64,000 nt of DNA, taken from Saprospiraceae bacterium. Its GTDB lineage: Bacteria > Bacteroidota > Bacteroidia > Chitinophagales > Saprospiraceae. Shown here piece after piece: positions 8,750 to 17,767 of this stretch; the first letter of the stretch is position 1, and the number at the start of each line of letters is the position of its first letter. Under the pieces are notes generated by a model. That model had not been told where the DNA came from, searched no databases, and was given only the letters and a program-made list of their open reading frames with translations. The stretch lies in contig JAHDES010000001.1 in NCBI GenBank assembly GCA_020628645.1, forward strand, positions 186,001-250,000. The letters run 5' to 3'. Made by a program: the position numbers and the translations under genes.

Positions 8750-9160
8750 TTAAACTATTGAATTTTCTCGTTCTGCCAATGCTTTCGTCACGTTCTCCAT
8801 CCATTCGTCTTCTTCTCCAGGATTCGGCATAATATAGCCGCCTTCTATACACCACTTCGCATCAATTTCCAATAAATTGATATGAATTTTCTCTTGTTCT
8901 ACTTGAAGTATGTTAGCACATTCTACTTTGAGTATTTCACACAAACGATCAATTTTTTCTTGCGCCCTTCCTTTTCGTACATTCGCATGAATGTACAAGC
9001 TTTTTTTGTCCATAATTGGAATGCCATCTGAAAATAAAATATGGACAAATTGCTCAGGTGCAATCATGATACTGCAATGGGCATCGGTAAATAAATCCAC
9101 TAATTTTTGCTTATTGGATGTTGAGATTTTTTTATTGGATGTCAGACTATAAACTGGCAT
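8750..9160 (-). CDS. Tautomerase superfamily protein, cis-CaaD-like
   Basis: The 136-residue protein has the tautomerase beta-alpha-beta layout and begins MPVY, so after Met removal Pro1 is the catalytic base or acid. Compared from memory with cis-3-chloroacrylic acid dehalogenase, several active-site positions appear kept: Pro1, the His in DAHCS, the Arg pair in VRKGRA and the Glu in CIEGG. The tyrosine of the dehalogenase is Asn here (HINLLE). The length fits that branch rather than the 62-residue 4-OT type. The substrate is unknown; a promiscuous hydratase or tautomerase activity is likelier than true dehalogenation. Another small gene lies 40 bases upstream on the same strand. Confidence 0.75.
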   Translation of the reverse strand: MPVYSLTSNKKISTSNKQKLVDLFTDAHCSIMIAPEQFVHILFSDGIPIMDKKSLYIHANVRKGRAQEKIDRLCEILKVECANILQVEQEKIHINLLEIDAKWCIEGGYIMPNPGEEDEWMENVTKALAERENSIV

Positions 9161-9200
9161 AAGAACTAATTTTGAGTGTTTGAATTTGTTAAGGCTAGTA

Positions 9201-9653
9201 TTAATACTTCACCCTCAGTCGAAGATATCCTTTGCTGAATTTTGACCAAAGTGCTGTAGATAATTGTTTCACTTTAATCCAAGGTCGATATAGGGGTTGA
9301 ATTCTATTGTTTTGTGCTTCTAAAAAAGCGTTCACAAAAGAAGAATTAGCCACCGTAATTACAGAATCTAAAGGAGATACGTTAAATTCATCCATTAGAA
9401 ATCTAGAAAATAAAAACATTAATTCCTCACGCTTTTCTTTTTGAATGTCTTCGCTGACTTCCACCATAATAACTATTGCCTCCGACAATTTTCGTTCGGA
9501 ATATGCATAGCCTTTCGGCATAATCATCCAAACTACATTTAAGGGTTCTTCACTATAATTGTCTTTATAAATGGCTTTAAATCCTGCTTCGATACGTTTA
9601 ATTTCAGGCGTAGAAAACATATCTTCTTGAATAATACAAACGGCTCGTTTCAT
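9201..9653 (-). CDS. Uncharacterised 150-residue protein, possibly tautomerase-like
   Basis: I do not recognise this family with confidence. It has no signal peptide or membrane segment. The order of a beta-strand (KRAVCIIQ), an amphipathic helix, strand WMIMPKGYAYSE, strand AIVIMVEVSE, a helix with REELMFLF and strand DSVITVANSSF resembles the double beta-alpha-beta of MIF/tautomerases, but there is no N-terminal proline (it begins MKRA). The C-terminus RLRVKY is basic. It precedes the cis-CaaD-like gene by 40 bases on the same strand and is probably co-transcribed, perhaps as a partner subunit; that is inference. Confidence 0.55.
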   Translation of the reverse strand: MKRAVCIIQEDMFSTPEIKRIEAGFKAIYKDNYSEEPLNVVWMIMPKGYAYSERKLSEAIVIMVEVSEDIQKEKREELMFLFSRFLMDEFNVSPLDSVITVANSSFVNAFLEAQNNRIQPLYRPWIKVKQLSTALWSKFSKGYLRLRVKY

Positions 9654-9713
9654 AATTGATTATTCCAATTAAGATCATTATTTAACTAAAGATAAGTTTT
9701 TAAAAACAGTAGG

Positions 9714-9729
9714 ACAGACTTTAGTCTGT
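9714..9729. repeat. Short perfect palindrome in intergenic space
   Basis: ACAGACT (9714-9720) and AGTCTGT (9723-9729) with a 2-nt loop, between the aminotransferase fusion and the gene at 9201-9653. Its core resembles the hairpin at 402-414. Confidence 0.45.
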
Positions 9730-9747
9730 ACAATTTCATAGATGGCA

Positions 9748-12700
9748 TCAAATTCTCATTTTATCTTCTTTTAAAACGCCTTCAATCGTTTCTAAAAAGA
9801 AATCTGCATTCGCTTTACTAAAACAAAGGGGCGGTTTAATCTTAATGACATTATGATCTCGACCATCTGTACTATTTAATAAACCTAATAATCGCGTTCG
9901 ATTTGCCAAATAAGTTGTTTGCTCAGGAGCAGGAATTTTTAAACTAAGGTCTTTAACGAGTTCGAAACCTAAAAATAAGCCTTCTCCTCGCACATCTCCA
10001 ATAATCGGAAATTGCTGTTGTAAAGATCGTAGTCCTTTCTTCAAATATTCCCCAACTTCCAAGGCATTCTCTTGTAAACCTTCTTCTCGAATGACTTCTA
10101 AAACCGTTTTTCCTATCGCACAAGAAACAGGATTTCCACCAAAGGTGTTGAAATATTCCATCCCATTAGCAAAGGCATCTGCAATTTCGGGCGTGGTCAC
10201 TACTGCACCCAGCGGATGACCATTTCCAATAGGTTTGCCCATCACCACAATATCTGGTACAACATCAAATAACTCAAAACCCCAAAAGTGTTTCCCCACC
10301 CGTCCAAAACCTACTTGTACTTCATCCATAATACAAACCCCTCCCGCAGTTCGCACCGCTCGATAAGCTTCTTTGAAAAAATCTTTTGGCGGAACAATCT
10401 GCCCCCCACAACTCAAAATAGATTCAAATAAAAAACCTGCAATTCCTTTTCCTATTGCTTGCAAATTCTGGATGTATTGTTTGACATAATTGGCATAGAT
10501 TGTTCCTGTGTGTTCTCCTTGATGAATGCCTCGGTAAGGATCAGGCATGGGCACAACATGTACCCAATCAGGTGCGCCCTTTCCTCCCTTTCCATCAAAT
10601 TTATAGGAGCTCAAATCAATACAAGCATTGGTATTGCCATGATAGCCCACTTCTGCAACAATCATATCGCGCTGTCCTGTAACAGTTCGTGCCATACGAA
10701 GTGCTAATTCATTCGCTTCACTTCCTGAATTCACAAAATGGCAAACACTGAGTTGATCTGGCAAAGTAGCACATAACTCCTCTGCAAATTGAATGATATT
10801 TTCGTGTAAATAACGGGTATTGGTATTTAAAATATTGAGTTGCGCTTTCGCCGCTTCTACCACTTTCGGATGTTGATGTCCTACATGAGGAACATTATTT
10901 ACGGTATCCAAATAGCGTCTTCCAGCGGCATCATAGAGGTATTGTTTATAAGCGCGTTGGATATGTAAGGGTTTAGCATAAGACAGACTTAGACTTCTAC
11001 CTAGATGTTTTTTCCGATAGTTTAAAATGTGATTCGATTGATCTTTTTGGGTGGCTAATTTGGGATGATTAAATCCTAAAATGAGATTTGGATCAGGGCA
11101 GATACTTGTCCAGATGGATCGCTGTTTTGGAAAAGCTACACCGGGAAAATCGCCCTCTTTCCCCATTAAATCAGTGATGATTTGAAAATGAAGATGCGGT
11201 GACCAATTGCCATTGATTGGCATATCCCCCATCCAAGCAAAGGCTTCTCCTTTTTGAATTACTTGACCAACTTCTAATGATTCAATCGAAGCTAAACTCA
11301 GATGACCATAGAGCGTATAAAAAGAATGTTTTTCTCCAGTTTTTTCTGATGTAAATTCATGTTCTAAAATGATCGTAGGGCCATAATCTCGATCCAAATC
11401 ATTGTTTTGAAAGCTATGTACTTTTCCTTCTAATGGTGCATAAATAGGCGTATTGGCTTCCGCAAAAATATCGATACCTAGATGTATCGTTCGCCATTCT
11501 GGGCCTTCATTTCCTTTGACAAGATAATTATCGGTGGTGTAAATAGAACGTACCTCATTGTATCGTCCAATACCATAATTAACACCTTGGTCTTCTAGTA
11601 AACGACTAATTTGTTTATGCAATTGATGAGCATCTTCTAGTATATCCGTATTCCCCATTTCTAAGCTCCCTACACTTAAATCTAGTACAGTATAATCTTC
11701 TTTTGCAATCGTTTTTCCTAGAATAGGAGCAAAATTTACTTGTTCTTTTTGAAGCCAATTGATAAGTTTTTCTTCTATCGGAACAGCTTTCCAACCACAG
11801 GCACTTCTAAATGAATAATATGCAAAAGATGGATGAATATTCCTCAATTTTGCTAATAAATCCCATGCTGCTCGCGCACTAATCTGGTGGTACTCATTGG
11901 TAGGATCTTTTTCAAAATTAATGGCTGCACTCGTCACGCTTATGAGTAGACGAGTAGCAATTAAACTAAATAAAACTTCAATCTCTATTTCATTTAACTG
12001 AAATTGTTCATGGAAACCTTTTATTACCGATAAAGCTGTTGCAATCGGATCAGCTTTATCCATCATCGCATAAGATAACGCAATTGCTAAATCATTAATA
12101 GTATAGGTATAAGTAGCATCGCCAAAATCAATAATCCCACTGACCGCATTCCCATCGGCATTCACCACAATATTATAATCATTAAAATCATTGTGGATGA
12201 TACTCTTTCTAAGTTGATCAGATTTTGGAGTAACCGTATCTAAATGGAGTTGATAAAAATAATGGGCGAGCTGTTTTTGTTCTGCTGTTTTAAATAAATG
12301 ATAGTGTGCTGTAGTCCAAGACACATTCACATTATCCCACTGAAAATTGGGACGTTTTGCAGATGGATGTTGAAAATTAGAAAGTGCTTGATTGAATTGT
12401 CCACAAACTTTTCCAAGGTTATATAAGAGTTCTGTTGTATGCGGGTTCGTGTTTGCCCACATTCGCCCGGGTAACCAAGTTAATAAGCGAAGATAACGAG
12501 TACTAGCATCTTTTTGAGGGAGGAAGGTGATGTATTTTCCTGCTTGATTGGGGATTACTTGAGGAGTAGGGGTTTCTGTTTGTTGTGTCGAAATATGAAG
12601 CAACAATTGGGTTTGCATTTCTAAATTACCAAGATCAGAATTGGCTGCTGCTATTTTTAAAATGTACTCTTTATTGTTTTGATCTTTCGCATAAAAATTA

Positions 12701-12795
12701 AGATCTACATCTCCAGGAAGTGCTTTGAGTTGGAGGTGTAAATTGAAATATTGAAGGGCAAGTTCTTGTATTTCTTCTACTAAAAATGCAGACAT
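9748..12795 (-). CDS. Three-domain protein: APH-type kinase + M23 peptidase + class III aminotransferase
   Basis: The 1,015-residue protein has three domains. (1) At about 1-330 an APH/hydroxylysine-kinase-like domain, with the catalytic loop HNDFNDYN near residue 199 and metal-binding DFGD. (2) At about 420-570 an M23/LytM metallopeptidase domain with a complete zinc site (HLGID near 436 and HLHF near 532). (3) At about 590-1015 a fold-type I PLP enzyme with Lys near 854 (MGKPIGNG). Segments such as NTNTRYLHENI and HFVNSGSEANELA recall ethanolamine-phosphate and phosphohydroxylysine phospho-lyases. A kinase feeding a phospho-lyase would degrade a phosphorylated amino-alcohol; this is inference. 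The M23 role is unclear since there is no signal peptide. I start at the ATG at 12793-12795; a longer frame to 12855 lacks support. Confidence 0.85.
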   Translation of the reverse strand: MSAFLVEEIQELALQYFNLHLQLKALPGDVDLNFYAKDQNNKEYILKIAAANSDLGNLEMQTQLLLHISTQQTETPTPQVIPNQAGKYITFLPQKDASTRYLRLLTWLPGRMWANTNPHTTELLYNLGKVCGQFNQALSNFQHPSAKRPNFQWDNVNVSWTTAHYHLFKTAEQKQLAHYFYQLHLDTVTPKSDQLRKSIIHNDFNDYNIVVNADGNAVSGIIDFGDATYTYTINDLAIALSYAMMDKADPIATALSVIKGFHEQFQLNEIEIEVLFSLIATRLLISVTSAAINFEKDPTNEYHQISARAAWDLLAKLRNIHPSFAYYSFRSACGWKAVPIEEKLINWLQKEQVNFAPILGKTIAKEDYTVLDLSVGSLEMGNTDILEDAHQLHKQISRLLEDQGVNYGIGRYNEVRSIYTTDNYLVKGNEGPEWRTIHLGIDIFAEANTPIYAPLEGKVHSFQNNDLDRDYGPTIILEHEFTSEKTGEKHSFYTLYGHLSLASIESLEVGQVIQKGEAFAWMGDMPINGNWSPHLHFQIITDLMGKEGDFPGVAFPKQRSIWTSICPDPNLILGFNHPKLATQKDQSNHILNYRKKHLGRSLSLSYAKPLHIQRAYKQYLYDAAGRRYLDTVNNVPHVGHQHPKVVEAAKAQLNILNTNTRYLHENIIQFAEELCATLPDQLSVCHFVNSGSEANELALRMARTVTGQRDMIVAEVGYHGNTNACIDLSSYKFDGKGGKGAPDWVHVVPMPDPYRGIHQGEHTGTIYANYVKQYIQNLQAIGKGIAGFLFESILSCGGQIVPPKDFFKEAYRAVRTAGGVCIMDEVQVGFGRVGKHFWGFELFDVVPDIVVMGKPIGNGHPLGAVVTTPEIADAFANGMEYFNTFGGNPVSCAIGKTVLEVIREEGLQENALEVGEYLKKGLRSLQQQFPIIGDVRGEGLFLGFELVKDLSLKIPAPEQTTYLANRTRLLGLLNSTDGRDHNVIKIKPPLCFSKANADFFLETIEGVLKEDKMRI

Positions 12796-12947
12796 TCTTT
12801 TTTTATTCTCTTTGAACCACAAAAGACACAAAAGAGCACAAAAATGCGTGTTCAAAATGCATCAAGTATGGTTTGATGATAACAATCAATCAAAGAACGC
12901 TAATTTTTTCAGGAAAGAAAAATAGAGAAGAGAAGGAAAGGAAAGTA

Positions 12948-12989
12948 TTCGTGGCACGATTCCTTAGAAGATAAAATCATGCCACGAAA
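12948..12989 (-). terminator. Hairpin downstream of the DUF4197 gene
   Basis: TTCGTGGCACGAT (12948-12960) and ATCATGCCACGAA (12977-12989) pair with one mismatch around a 16-nt loop, 8 bases after the DUF4197 stop. There is no T-run. The GTGGCACGA core recurs at 52922-52929, so it may be a dispersed repeat used as a 3' end. Confidence 0.5.
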
Positions 12990-12996
12990 TAGAGGT

Positions 12997-13713
12997 TTAT
13001 TTATCTTGCATTGCGAAAACCTTCTTCAATAGGTCAGTTGTACGACTTGCGACATTGGTACGAATTTGTTTTTCTTCTTTTTCGACCATATTAAATAATC
13101 CCTCCAAGGCTTTTTGTGTAACATAATCATCCAATTCAGGATTCATTTTTTGCACTAAAGGAATTTTATTGTAGGCCGTAACAGCTTTGTTCCAATATTC
13201 TGTAGCTTTTACTTTATCTAAAGATGCTACAATTTTTGGACGAAAAGCATCATACAATTGCTGGTTGGTGGCATTATTTAAATAGTTGGTAGCAGCATTC
13301 TGCTCGCCTAGTAAAATTTGCTTGGCATCATTGAAAGTCATACCTTTAATCGCACTAACGAAAATAGGTTTTGCTGATTTAGCAGCATCTTCTGCCCCAC
13401 GATTAATCAATTCCAGAATTTTGTCTTCTACTTGAGAAAAACCAGGTACTTTTTGTAGTCTACTGGTTAATTTTTGAGCTTCTTCTGGTAGGAAGATTTT
13501 GTAATTACTTTTAAAGAAGCCATCTGTAGCAGAGAGTCGATCAGCACCTTTTCCAATACCAATTTCGAGTGCTTGTTTGAGTCCTTGACCAATTTGAGCC
13601 ACACTCACTCCTTCTCCTTCACCTAATACCGTCCCTAATGCATCTTGTACATTGGTAGGAATACAAGCTGTCAATTGTATAGTAACAAAAATAAATAAGA
13701 TTTTTTTTAGCAT
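12997..13713 (-). CDS. DUF4197 domain lipoprotein
   Basis: The 238-residue protein has a lipoprotein signal peptide with lipobox LTAC (Cys17), so it is probably attached to a membrane facing the periplasm. The rest matches the helical DUF4197 family, with recognisable segments FLPEEAQKL, GMTFNDAKQIL and the C-terminal ALEGLFNMVEKEEKQIR. The length of about 240 residues is normal for the family. Function is unknown. A weak hairpin lies in the 113-base gap to the upstream oligopeptide-binding lipoprotein gene, so the two may be separate transcripts. Confidence 0.88.
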   Translation of the reverse strand: MLKKILFIFVTIQLTACIPTNVQDALGTVLGEGEGVSVAQIGQGLKQALEIGIGKGADRLSATDGFFKSNYKIFLPEEAQKLTSRLQKVPGFSQVEDKILELINRGAEDAAKSAKPIFVSAIKGMTFNDAKQILLGEQNAATNYLNNATNQQLYDAFRPKIVASLDKVKATEYWNKAVTAYNKIPLVQKMNPELDDYVTQKALEGLFNMVEKEEKQIRTNVASRTTDLLKKVFAMQDK

Positions 13714-13737
13714 GATAATCAGTTTTTAATAATTATA

Positions 13738-13757
13738 ATCGTCTCCCTTTAGACGAT
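13738..13757 (-). terminator. Weak hairpin between the OppA-like and DUF4197 genes
   Basis: ATCGTCT/AGACGAT 7-bp stem with 6-nt loop. On the minus strand it is followed by TATAATTATT, not a proper T-run, so attenuation is as likely as termination. Confidence 0.35.
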
Positions 13758-13826
13758 ATTTTCTGTAGCTGTAACGCAATTACTACACCAAATACCTGTT
13801 AGCAAAATCATAAAGTTTATTATAGC

Positions 13827-15605
13827 CTACTTAATAGCTTTAAAAAAGCTTGCTGCAAAACCAGGTCGTTCTTCTGACGCTTTAGCCTCAAAGCGTTTAC
13901 TTACAGCTATGGTTTCTAAAGGATTATAAAGAAATAACATTGGATGTTCATCAGCAATGTATTTTTGCAGTTTCATATAATCTTTATTTCTAGCTTCAAT
14001 GTCATCACAATTAGAAACAATGGCATCAATCAATGCATCTGTTTCTGCATTTCCGAAATGTCCATAATTGAGACCTTTTGGAGGAAAACTATTCGTATGA
14101 AATCGAAGGGTAGGGTCATCTACCTGAACGGGTGGAACAGAGGCTCCTATACCTGCTATTTCAAAATCTCCTTTAGGCAAATCTTCACGAATAATCTTAT
14201 TAAAATCCTTTAATTCAATTGAAAAATCAATTCCTACTTTTTTACCATTTATTTGTAGCAATTCAGCAATGCTTTTAGACTCTAGGCTTTTTGGAGAAAT
14301 TTTAATATTGAGTGATAAATCTGTTTTTTGTCCATTAATTTGTTTATCTAAGATGCCATCTTCATCACTATCCGTCCAACCTTCTTGAGTTAATAACTGA
14401 GTAGCTTTATCCAAATCCAATTTAGGAAGAGGAATGGAGTTGTCGTGATAAGACCGTCTAGCAGATATTGGTCCAGAGATTCGTTTTGCATAGCCTTCTA
14501 AACCCGTTTTGATAAATTCATCTAAATCCACCAGATGAGTAATGGCTCGACGAACGAACTTACTAGATAGTTTGGGGTTTTGTCCATTAAATTGAAAAAA
14601 GAAATACTTAGCCGCTTCTGGCATTAAGAAATTTAATTTTTCTTTGCCAAGTTCATTTTTTTGTAATTCACTATACAATTCTAGGGGTAATTCGGAGGCT
14701 AAATCTAATTCCCCATTTTTAAGCATGGTAGTAGTTGCCACATGATCGGGTACTACTTTATAGGTTATTTTTTCGGGGAGTGCTGTAAAAACGGTTTCCT
14801 TAGCAGCTAATTGATCTCCCCACCAATCTTTTTTCTTTTCTATGGTGAGTTCTTCATTTGTAATCCATTCTACTAAGCGATAAGGTCCGGAGCCCTCAAT
14901 TGCCCCTACTTCTTTACCAAATAAAGGAGAACTAAAAGTTTCAGCAAATTTAGTGATATTTTCATTTGAAGAAAGTTCTTTTACTGTTTCAGGATTGAGC
15001 AAATCTTCTAGTTTGATATCTTTCATTAAGCCTTCTTTATCAAAGATATGGGCAGGATATACTTCTATTGTAGAAAGATACTCTTGTGCTAATATATCAC
15101 ATCTATTCGTATAAATACTTAGTCGTTTAGGATTGCTTGGATCTACTTCCACGCTATCAATAAAGCCGAGCACACCTCTGTATCCTGTACGCACTTTAGG
15201 ATTGAAAATACACTTCAATGTAAAAAGAAAATCATTCCCTGTAACTGGTGTACCATTATCCCATTTTGCTTCTTCTCGTATTTCAAAATCAAAGCGTTTT
15301 CCTCCTGCTAACTCTCCTTCTGTTATGGGGGTAACTGTGGGTAATGCTTTGGCTAAAAAAGGAACATATTTATTTTCATAAGGATGATTTGGAGCTAAAC
15401 GGCTATAGATATTACGGTGAACAATTCTTGCATAAGCTGAACCTGATAATAATGCATTCAAACTAGGAGGCTCTGATCTCAATCGTACTTTGATGGTATT
15501 ATCAATAGGCGTATTTGAGGATTCTCCAGATTCTGTTTCACAAGAAAAACAAATACAAGAAAGAATAATTGTTAGAAGACTAATTTGTAAAAATGAGGAT
15601 TTCAT
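13827..15605 (-). CDS. Oligopeptide/solute-binding lipoprotein (SBP_bac_5 family, OppA/DppA-like)
   Basis: The 592-residue protein has a lipoprotein-type N-terminus (LSCICFSC, Cys17 or Cys22 lipidated) followed by a family 5 extracellular solute-binding domain. The typical segments are present: RSEPPSLNALL near the start, EEAKWDNGTPVTGNDF, the YRLVEW segment and RAITHLVDLDEFI. It would capture peptides or related solutes for an ABC importer, but no permease or ATPase genes are adjacent, so it is an orphan here. The length is at the upper end of the family. It lies between ompH and DUF4197, all on the minus strand, with a terminator separating it from ompH. Confidence 0.9.
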   Translation of the reverse strand: MKSSFLQISLLTIILSCICFSCETESGESSNTPIDNTIKVRLRSEPPSLNALLSGSAYARIVHRNIYSRLAPNHPYENKYVPFLAKALPTVTPITEGELAGGKRFDFEIREEAKWDNGTPVTGNDFLFTLKCIFNPKVRTGYRGVLGFIDSVEVDPSNPKRLSIYTNRCDILAQEYLSTIEVYPAHIFDKEGLMKDIKLEDLLNPETVKELSSNENITKFAETFSSPLFGKEVGAIEGSGPYRLVEWITNEELTIEKKKDWWGDQLAAKETVFTALPEKITYKVVPDHVATTTMLKNGELDLASELPLELYSELQKNELGKEKLNFLMPEAAKYFFFQFNGQNPKLSSKFVRRAITHLVDLDEFIKTGLEGYAKRISGPISARRSYHDNSIPLPKLDLDKATQLLTQEGWTDSDEDGILDKQINGQKTDLSLNIKISPKSLESKSIAELLQINGKKVGIDFSIELKDFNKIIREDLPKGDFEIAGIGASVPPVQVDDPTLRFHTNSFPPKGLNYGHFGNAETDALIDAIVSNCDDIEARNKDYMKLQKYIADEHPMLFLYNPLETIAVSKRFEAKASEERPGFAASFFKAIK

Positions 15606-15731
15606 AAATTTGTTGTTAAGGTTTAATATGTAGGCTTGTTAAAAGGTCTTTTCACAAATTACGGATAATATTCTGTTTCTTATAATATGTTTCGGGCTTT
15701 TCGTTTTAAAGGCTTCTATTTATCTCAAATG

Positions 15732-15769
15732 AAAAATCTCCTAAAGGCATTCCACCTATAGGAGATTTT
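15732..15769 (-). terminator. Rho-independent terminator of ompH
   Basis: AAAAATCTCCTA (15732-15743) pairs with TAGGAGATTTT (15759-15769), and A and T runs are built into the arms, so it can work on either strand. It lies 25 bases after the ompH stop. Confidence 0.8.
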
Positions 15770-15793
15770 ATAAAAACAGAAATTCGAGTTATT

Positions 15794-16303
15794 TTACATG
15801 CCAAGTTTGGCTTTTACCAAGTCTGTTATATCTACTGATTCTTCTGCGAATACAACCGCATTAAAAACGCTAGTATCAAAAATCATGGCATAGCCATTTT
15901 CTTTGGCAACATCCTCTATTGCTTGATTCACTCGGCTCAAAATGGGCTCCAATAACTCCACTCGTTTCTCTTGTACTTTACCTATCATTTCTTTCTCATA
16001 AGCAGCGATTTCGCCTTGTCTTTTCTGAATTTCCTGTTCTTTTGCTTGAACTTGTACTGGAGAAAGTTCATTAATTTTTTCTCTAGTTTGCATTACAAAT
16101 GTTTCTAAGCTTTTTACCATTTCTTGCCCCTTCGTAGCCATATCTTCTTGGTATTTTACCAATTGAGCATCTGCTGTTTTCATTTCACTCATTTCAGCAA
16201 GTAAATTTCCAGAATTCATATGACCATATTTTTGTCCAATAGCCATTGTTGTGAAACCTGCAAAGAGTATGGTACAGCATAAAATTTTAATCCAATTCTG
16301 CAT
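15794..16303 (-). CDS. OmpH/Skp family periplasmic chaperone
   Basis: The 169-residue protein has a signal peptide ending near AIGQ and a central charged, helical hairpin (about residues 35-120) with coiled-coil spacing, as in Skp/OmpH, which forms a jellyfish-like trimer holding unfolded outer-membrane proteins. The C-terminal half (VNQAIEDVAKENGYAMIFD) is the conserved OmpH core. Bacteroidota usually have several paralogues next to bamA; this one is alone. A terminator follows the gene. Confidence 0.88.
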   Translation of the reverse strand: MQNWIKILCCTILFAGFTTMAIGQKYGHMNSGNLLAEMSEMKTADAQLVKYQEDMATKGQEMVKSLETFVMQTREKINELSPVQVQAKEQEIQKRQGEIAAYEKEMIGKVQEKRVELLEPILSRVNQAIEDVAKENGYAMIFDTSVFNAVVFAEESVDITDLVKAKLGM

Positions 16304-16379
16304 AATAGTTTGTTTTGATCTTTTTTATGTTTACTTAAAGAGTGATTAAAGACACTCTATCAATTCAAATTAAGAACGA

Positions 16380-16387
16380 CAAAAATA
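16380..16387 (-). promoter_or_regulatory. Candidate -7 box for ompH (TATTTTTG on minus)
   Basis: Matches TAnnTTTG on the minus strand, about 77 bases before the ompH start. No -33 element was identified. Confidence 0.3.
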
Positions 16388-16546
16388 CCGTTTTCGCCAG
16401 CAAATACGATTGTTTTTAACAAAAGATTAAGTCAATCTTTTAAATTAAATAGTAAAAAATGGCTTTCTACCCCTTATTTTTAGGTTGGTATGTTATTTAG
16501 ATATCATATATTTTAAAATAGAAGAGGGTATAATTCGTTAAATTAG

Positions 16547-16554
16547 TACATTTG
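16547..16554 (+). promoter_or_regulatory. Candidate -7 box for the histidine kinase (TACATTTG)
   Basis: Matches the TAnnTTTG consensus, 22 bases before the ATG at 16577. The same octamer precedes the DUF5606 gene. Confidence 0.45.
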
Positions 16555-16576
16555 CTAAAGTCAATGATTGTTCTTC

Positions 16577-17767
16577 ATGGAACTGTACGAACAGAAATCA
16601 AGGTGGAAGTTATATTTGGCGATTGCTGCATTCATTATCATTGGGGCATCCATGATTTATACGAACTATGTAGCTAACCGATTAGCCGATGGAGAACGCG
16701 ATAAAGTACAACTTTTTGCTCAAGCACTCAGTCAAATTGCCGCTCCCGATTCTACTAATATTGATCCTGATGCATCTCCAAATGATGTGGATCTTACTAT
16801 GGCGCTTCAAGTTATGCAAACGGTTGAAGACATTCCCGTCATATTAGTAGATGAAGGTGGACAAATCACAGAGATTCATAATTTTTCGGATAATGCAGAT
16901 ATGGAAGCGGAATTAGCCGCTATCAAAGAAAATGGTTATCCACCCATTGAAGGGCAGGGCTATGCTCGTTATGTTTATTATAAAAATACTTTTACACTTA
17001 CTCTATTATCCTATTTCCCTTTATTTCAAATTTTATTATTACTCATTTTTGTAGGCGTGGGGTATATTGGCTTTAGTAATGCTCGTAATGCAGAACAAAA
17101 TCGGGTATGGGCAGGGATGGCAAAAGAAACGGCTCATCAATTAGGAACGCCTATTTCTGCTATTATAGCTTGGTTAGAACATCTCAAACTAATGAAGGGA
17201 GAAGATGAAGAAACGATGGAAATTGTTGGAGAATTGGAAAATGATGTCAGTCGTCTTAATCTTATCGCCGATCGTTTTTCAAAAATTGGTTCTGAACCAA
17301 AGCTTGATGCCATCAATGTTTATGAAGAATTAGAAAAATGTCGAGTTTATATGCAACGACGTGCTCCACGAAAAGTTAGCTTTGAATTTCCTGATCCTAA
17401 TCATACTCCACTAACTGTTGCTATTAATCCACCTCTATTTGATTGGGTGATTGAAAATTTACTACGAAACGCACTAGATGCGATGGATGGCAAAGGGAAA
17501 ATCACCGCTCATATTTATGACGATAACCAATTTATAAATATTGATATTACTGATACGGGAAAGGGAATTCCCGCTAATAAATTAAAAACTGTTTTTCAAC
17601 CTGGTTATACGACTAAAAAAAGAGGATGGGGTTTAGGTCTATCCTTGGCTAAACGTATTATTGAAAGTTATCACTCTGGCAGGATATTTGTAAAAAAATC
17701 AATAGTCAATGAGGGTACAACTTTTACAATAAAACTCCCCAAGTCAGTCGTAGGTGATAGTACGTAG
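16577..17767 (+). CDS. Membrane sensor histidine kinase
   Basis: The 396-residue kinase has two membrane segments (about residues 12-33 and 145-168) enclosing an extracytoplasmic sensor of about 110 residues. The cytoplasmic part has a HisKA-type dimerisation helix with the phospho-acceptor His near residue 187 (KETAHQLGTP) and an HATPase_c domain with NLLRNALDAM, DTGKGIP and GWGLGLSLAK. I start at the ATG at 16577, not the in-frame TTG at 16568. The stop overlaps the start of the TonB-dependent receptor gene by 14 bases, so translation is probably coupled. No response regulator gene is adjacent. Confidence 0.9.
   Translation: MELYEQKSRWKLYLAIAAFIIIGASMIYTNYVANRLADGERDKVQLFAQALSQIAAPDSTNIDPDASPNDVDLTMALQVMQTVEDIPVILVDEGGQITEIHNFSDNADMEAELAAIKENGYPPIEGQGYARYVYYKNTFTLTLLSYFPLFQILLLLIFVGVGYIGFSNARNAEQNRVWAGMAKETAHQLGTPISAIIAWLEHLKLMKGEDEETMEIVGELENDVSRLNLIADRFSKIGSEPKLDAINVYEELEKCRVYMQRRAPRKVSFEFPDPNHTPLTVAINPPLFDWVIENLLRNALDAMDGKGKITAHIYDDNQFINIDITDTGKGIPANKLKTVFQPGYTTKKRGWGLGLSLAKRIIESYHSGRIFVKKSIVNEGTTFTIKLPKSVVGDST

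Noticed and set aside
10459-10707. Plus-strand frames opposite the aminotransferase domain
   Set aside because: Antisense shadows of a conserved PLP enzyme, with no start context or recognisable domain.
12796-12855. Longer start of the APH-M23-aminotransferase protein
   Set aside because: The extra 20 residues (Cys/Leu-rich, MNTHFCALLCLLWF) are not part of the APH domain and lie in AT-rich leader; they look like a false signal peptide.
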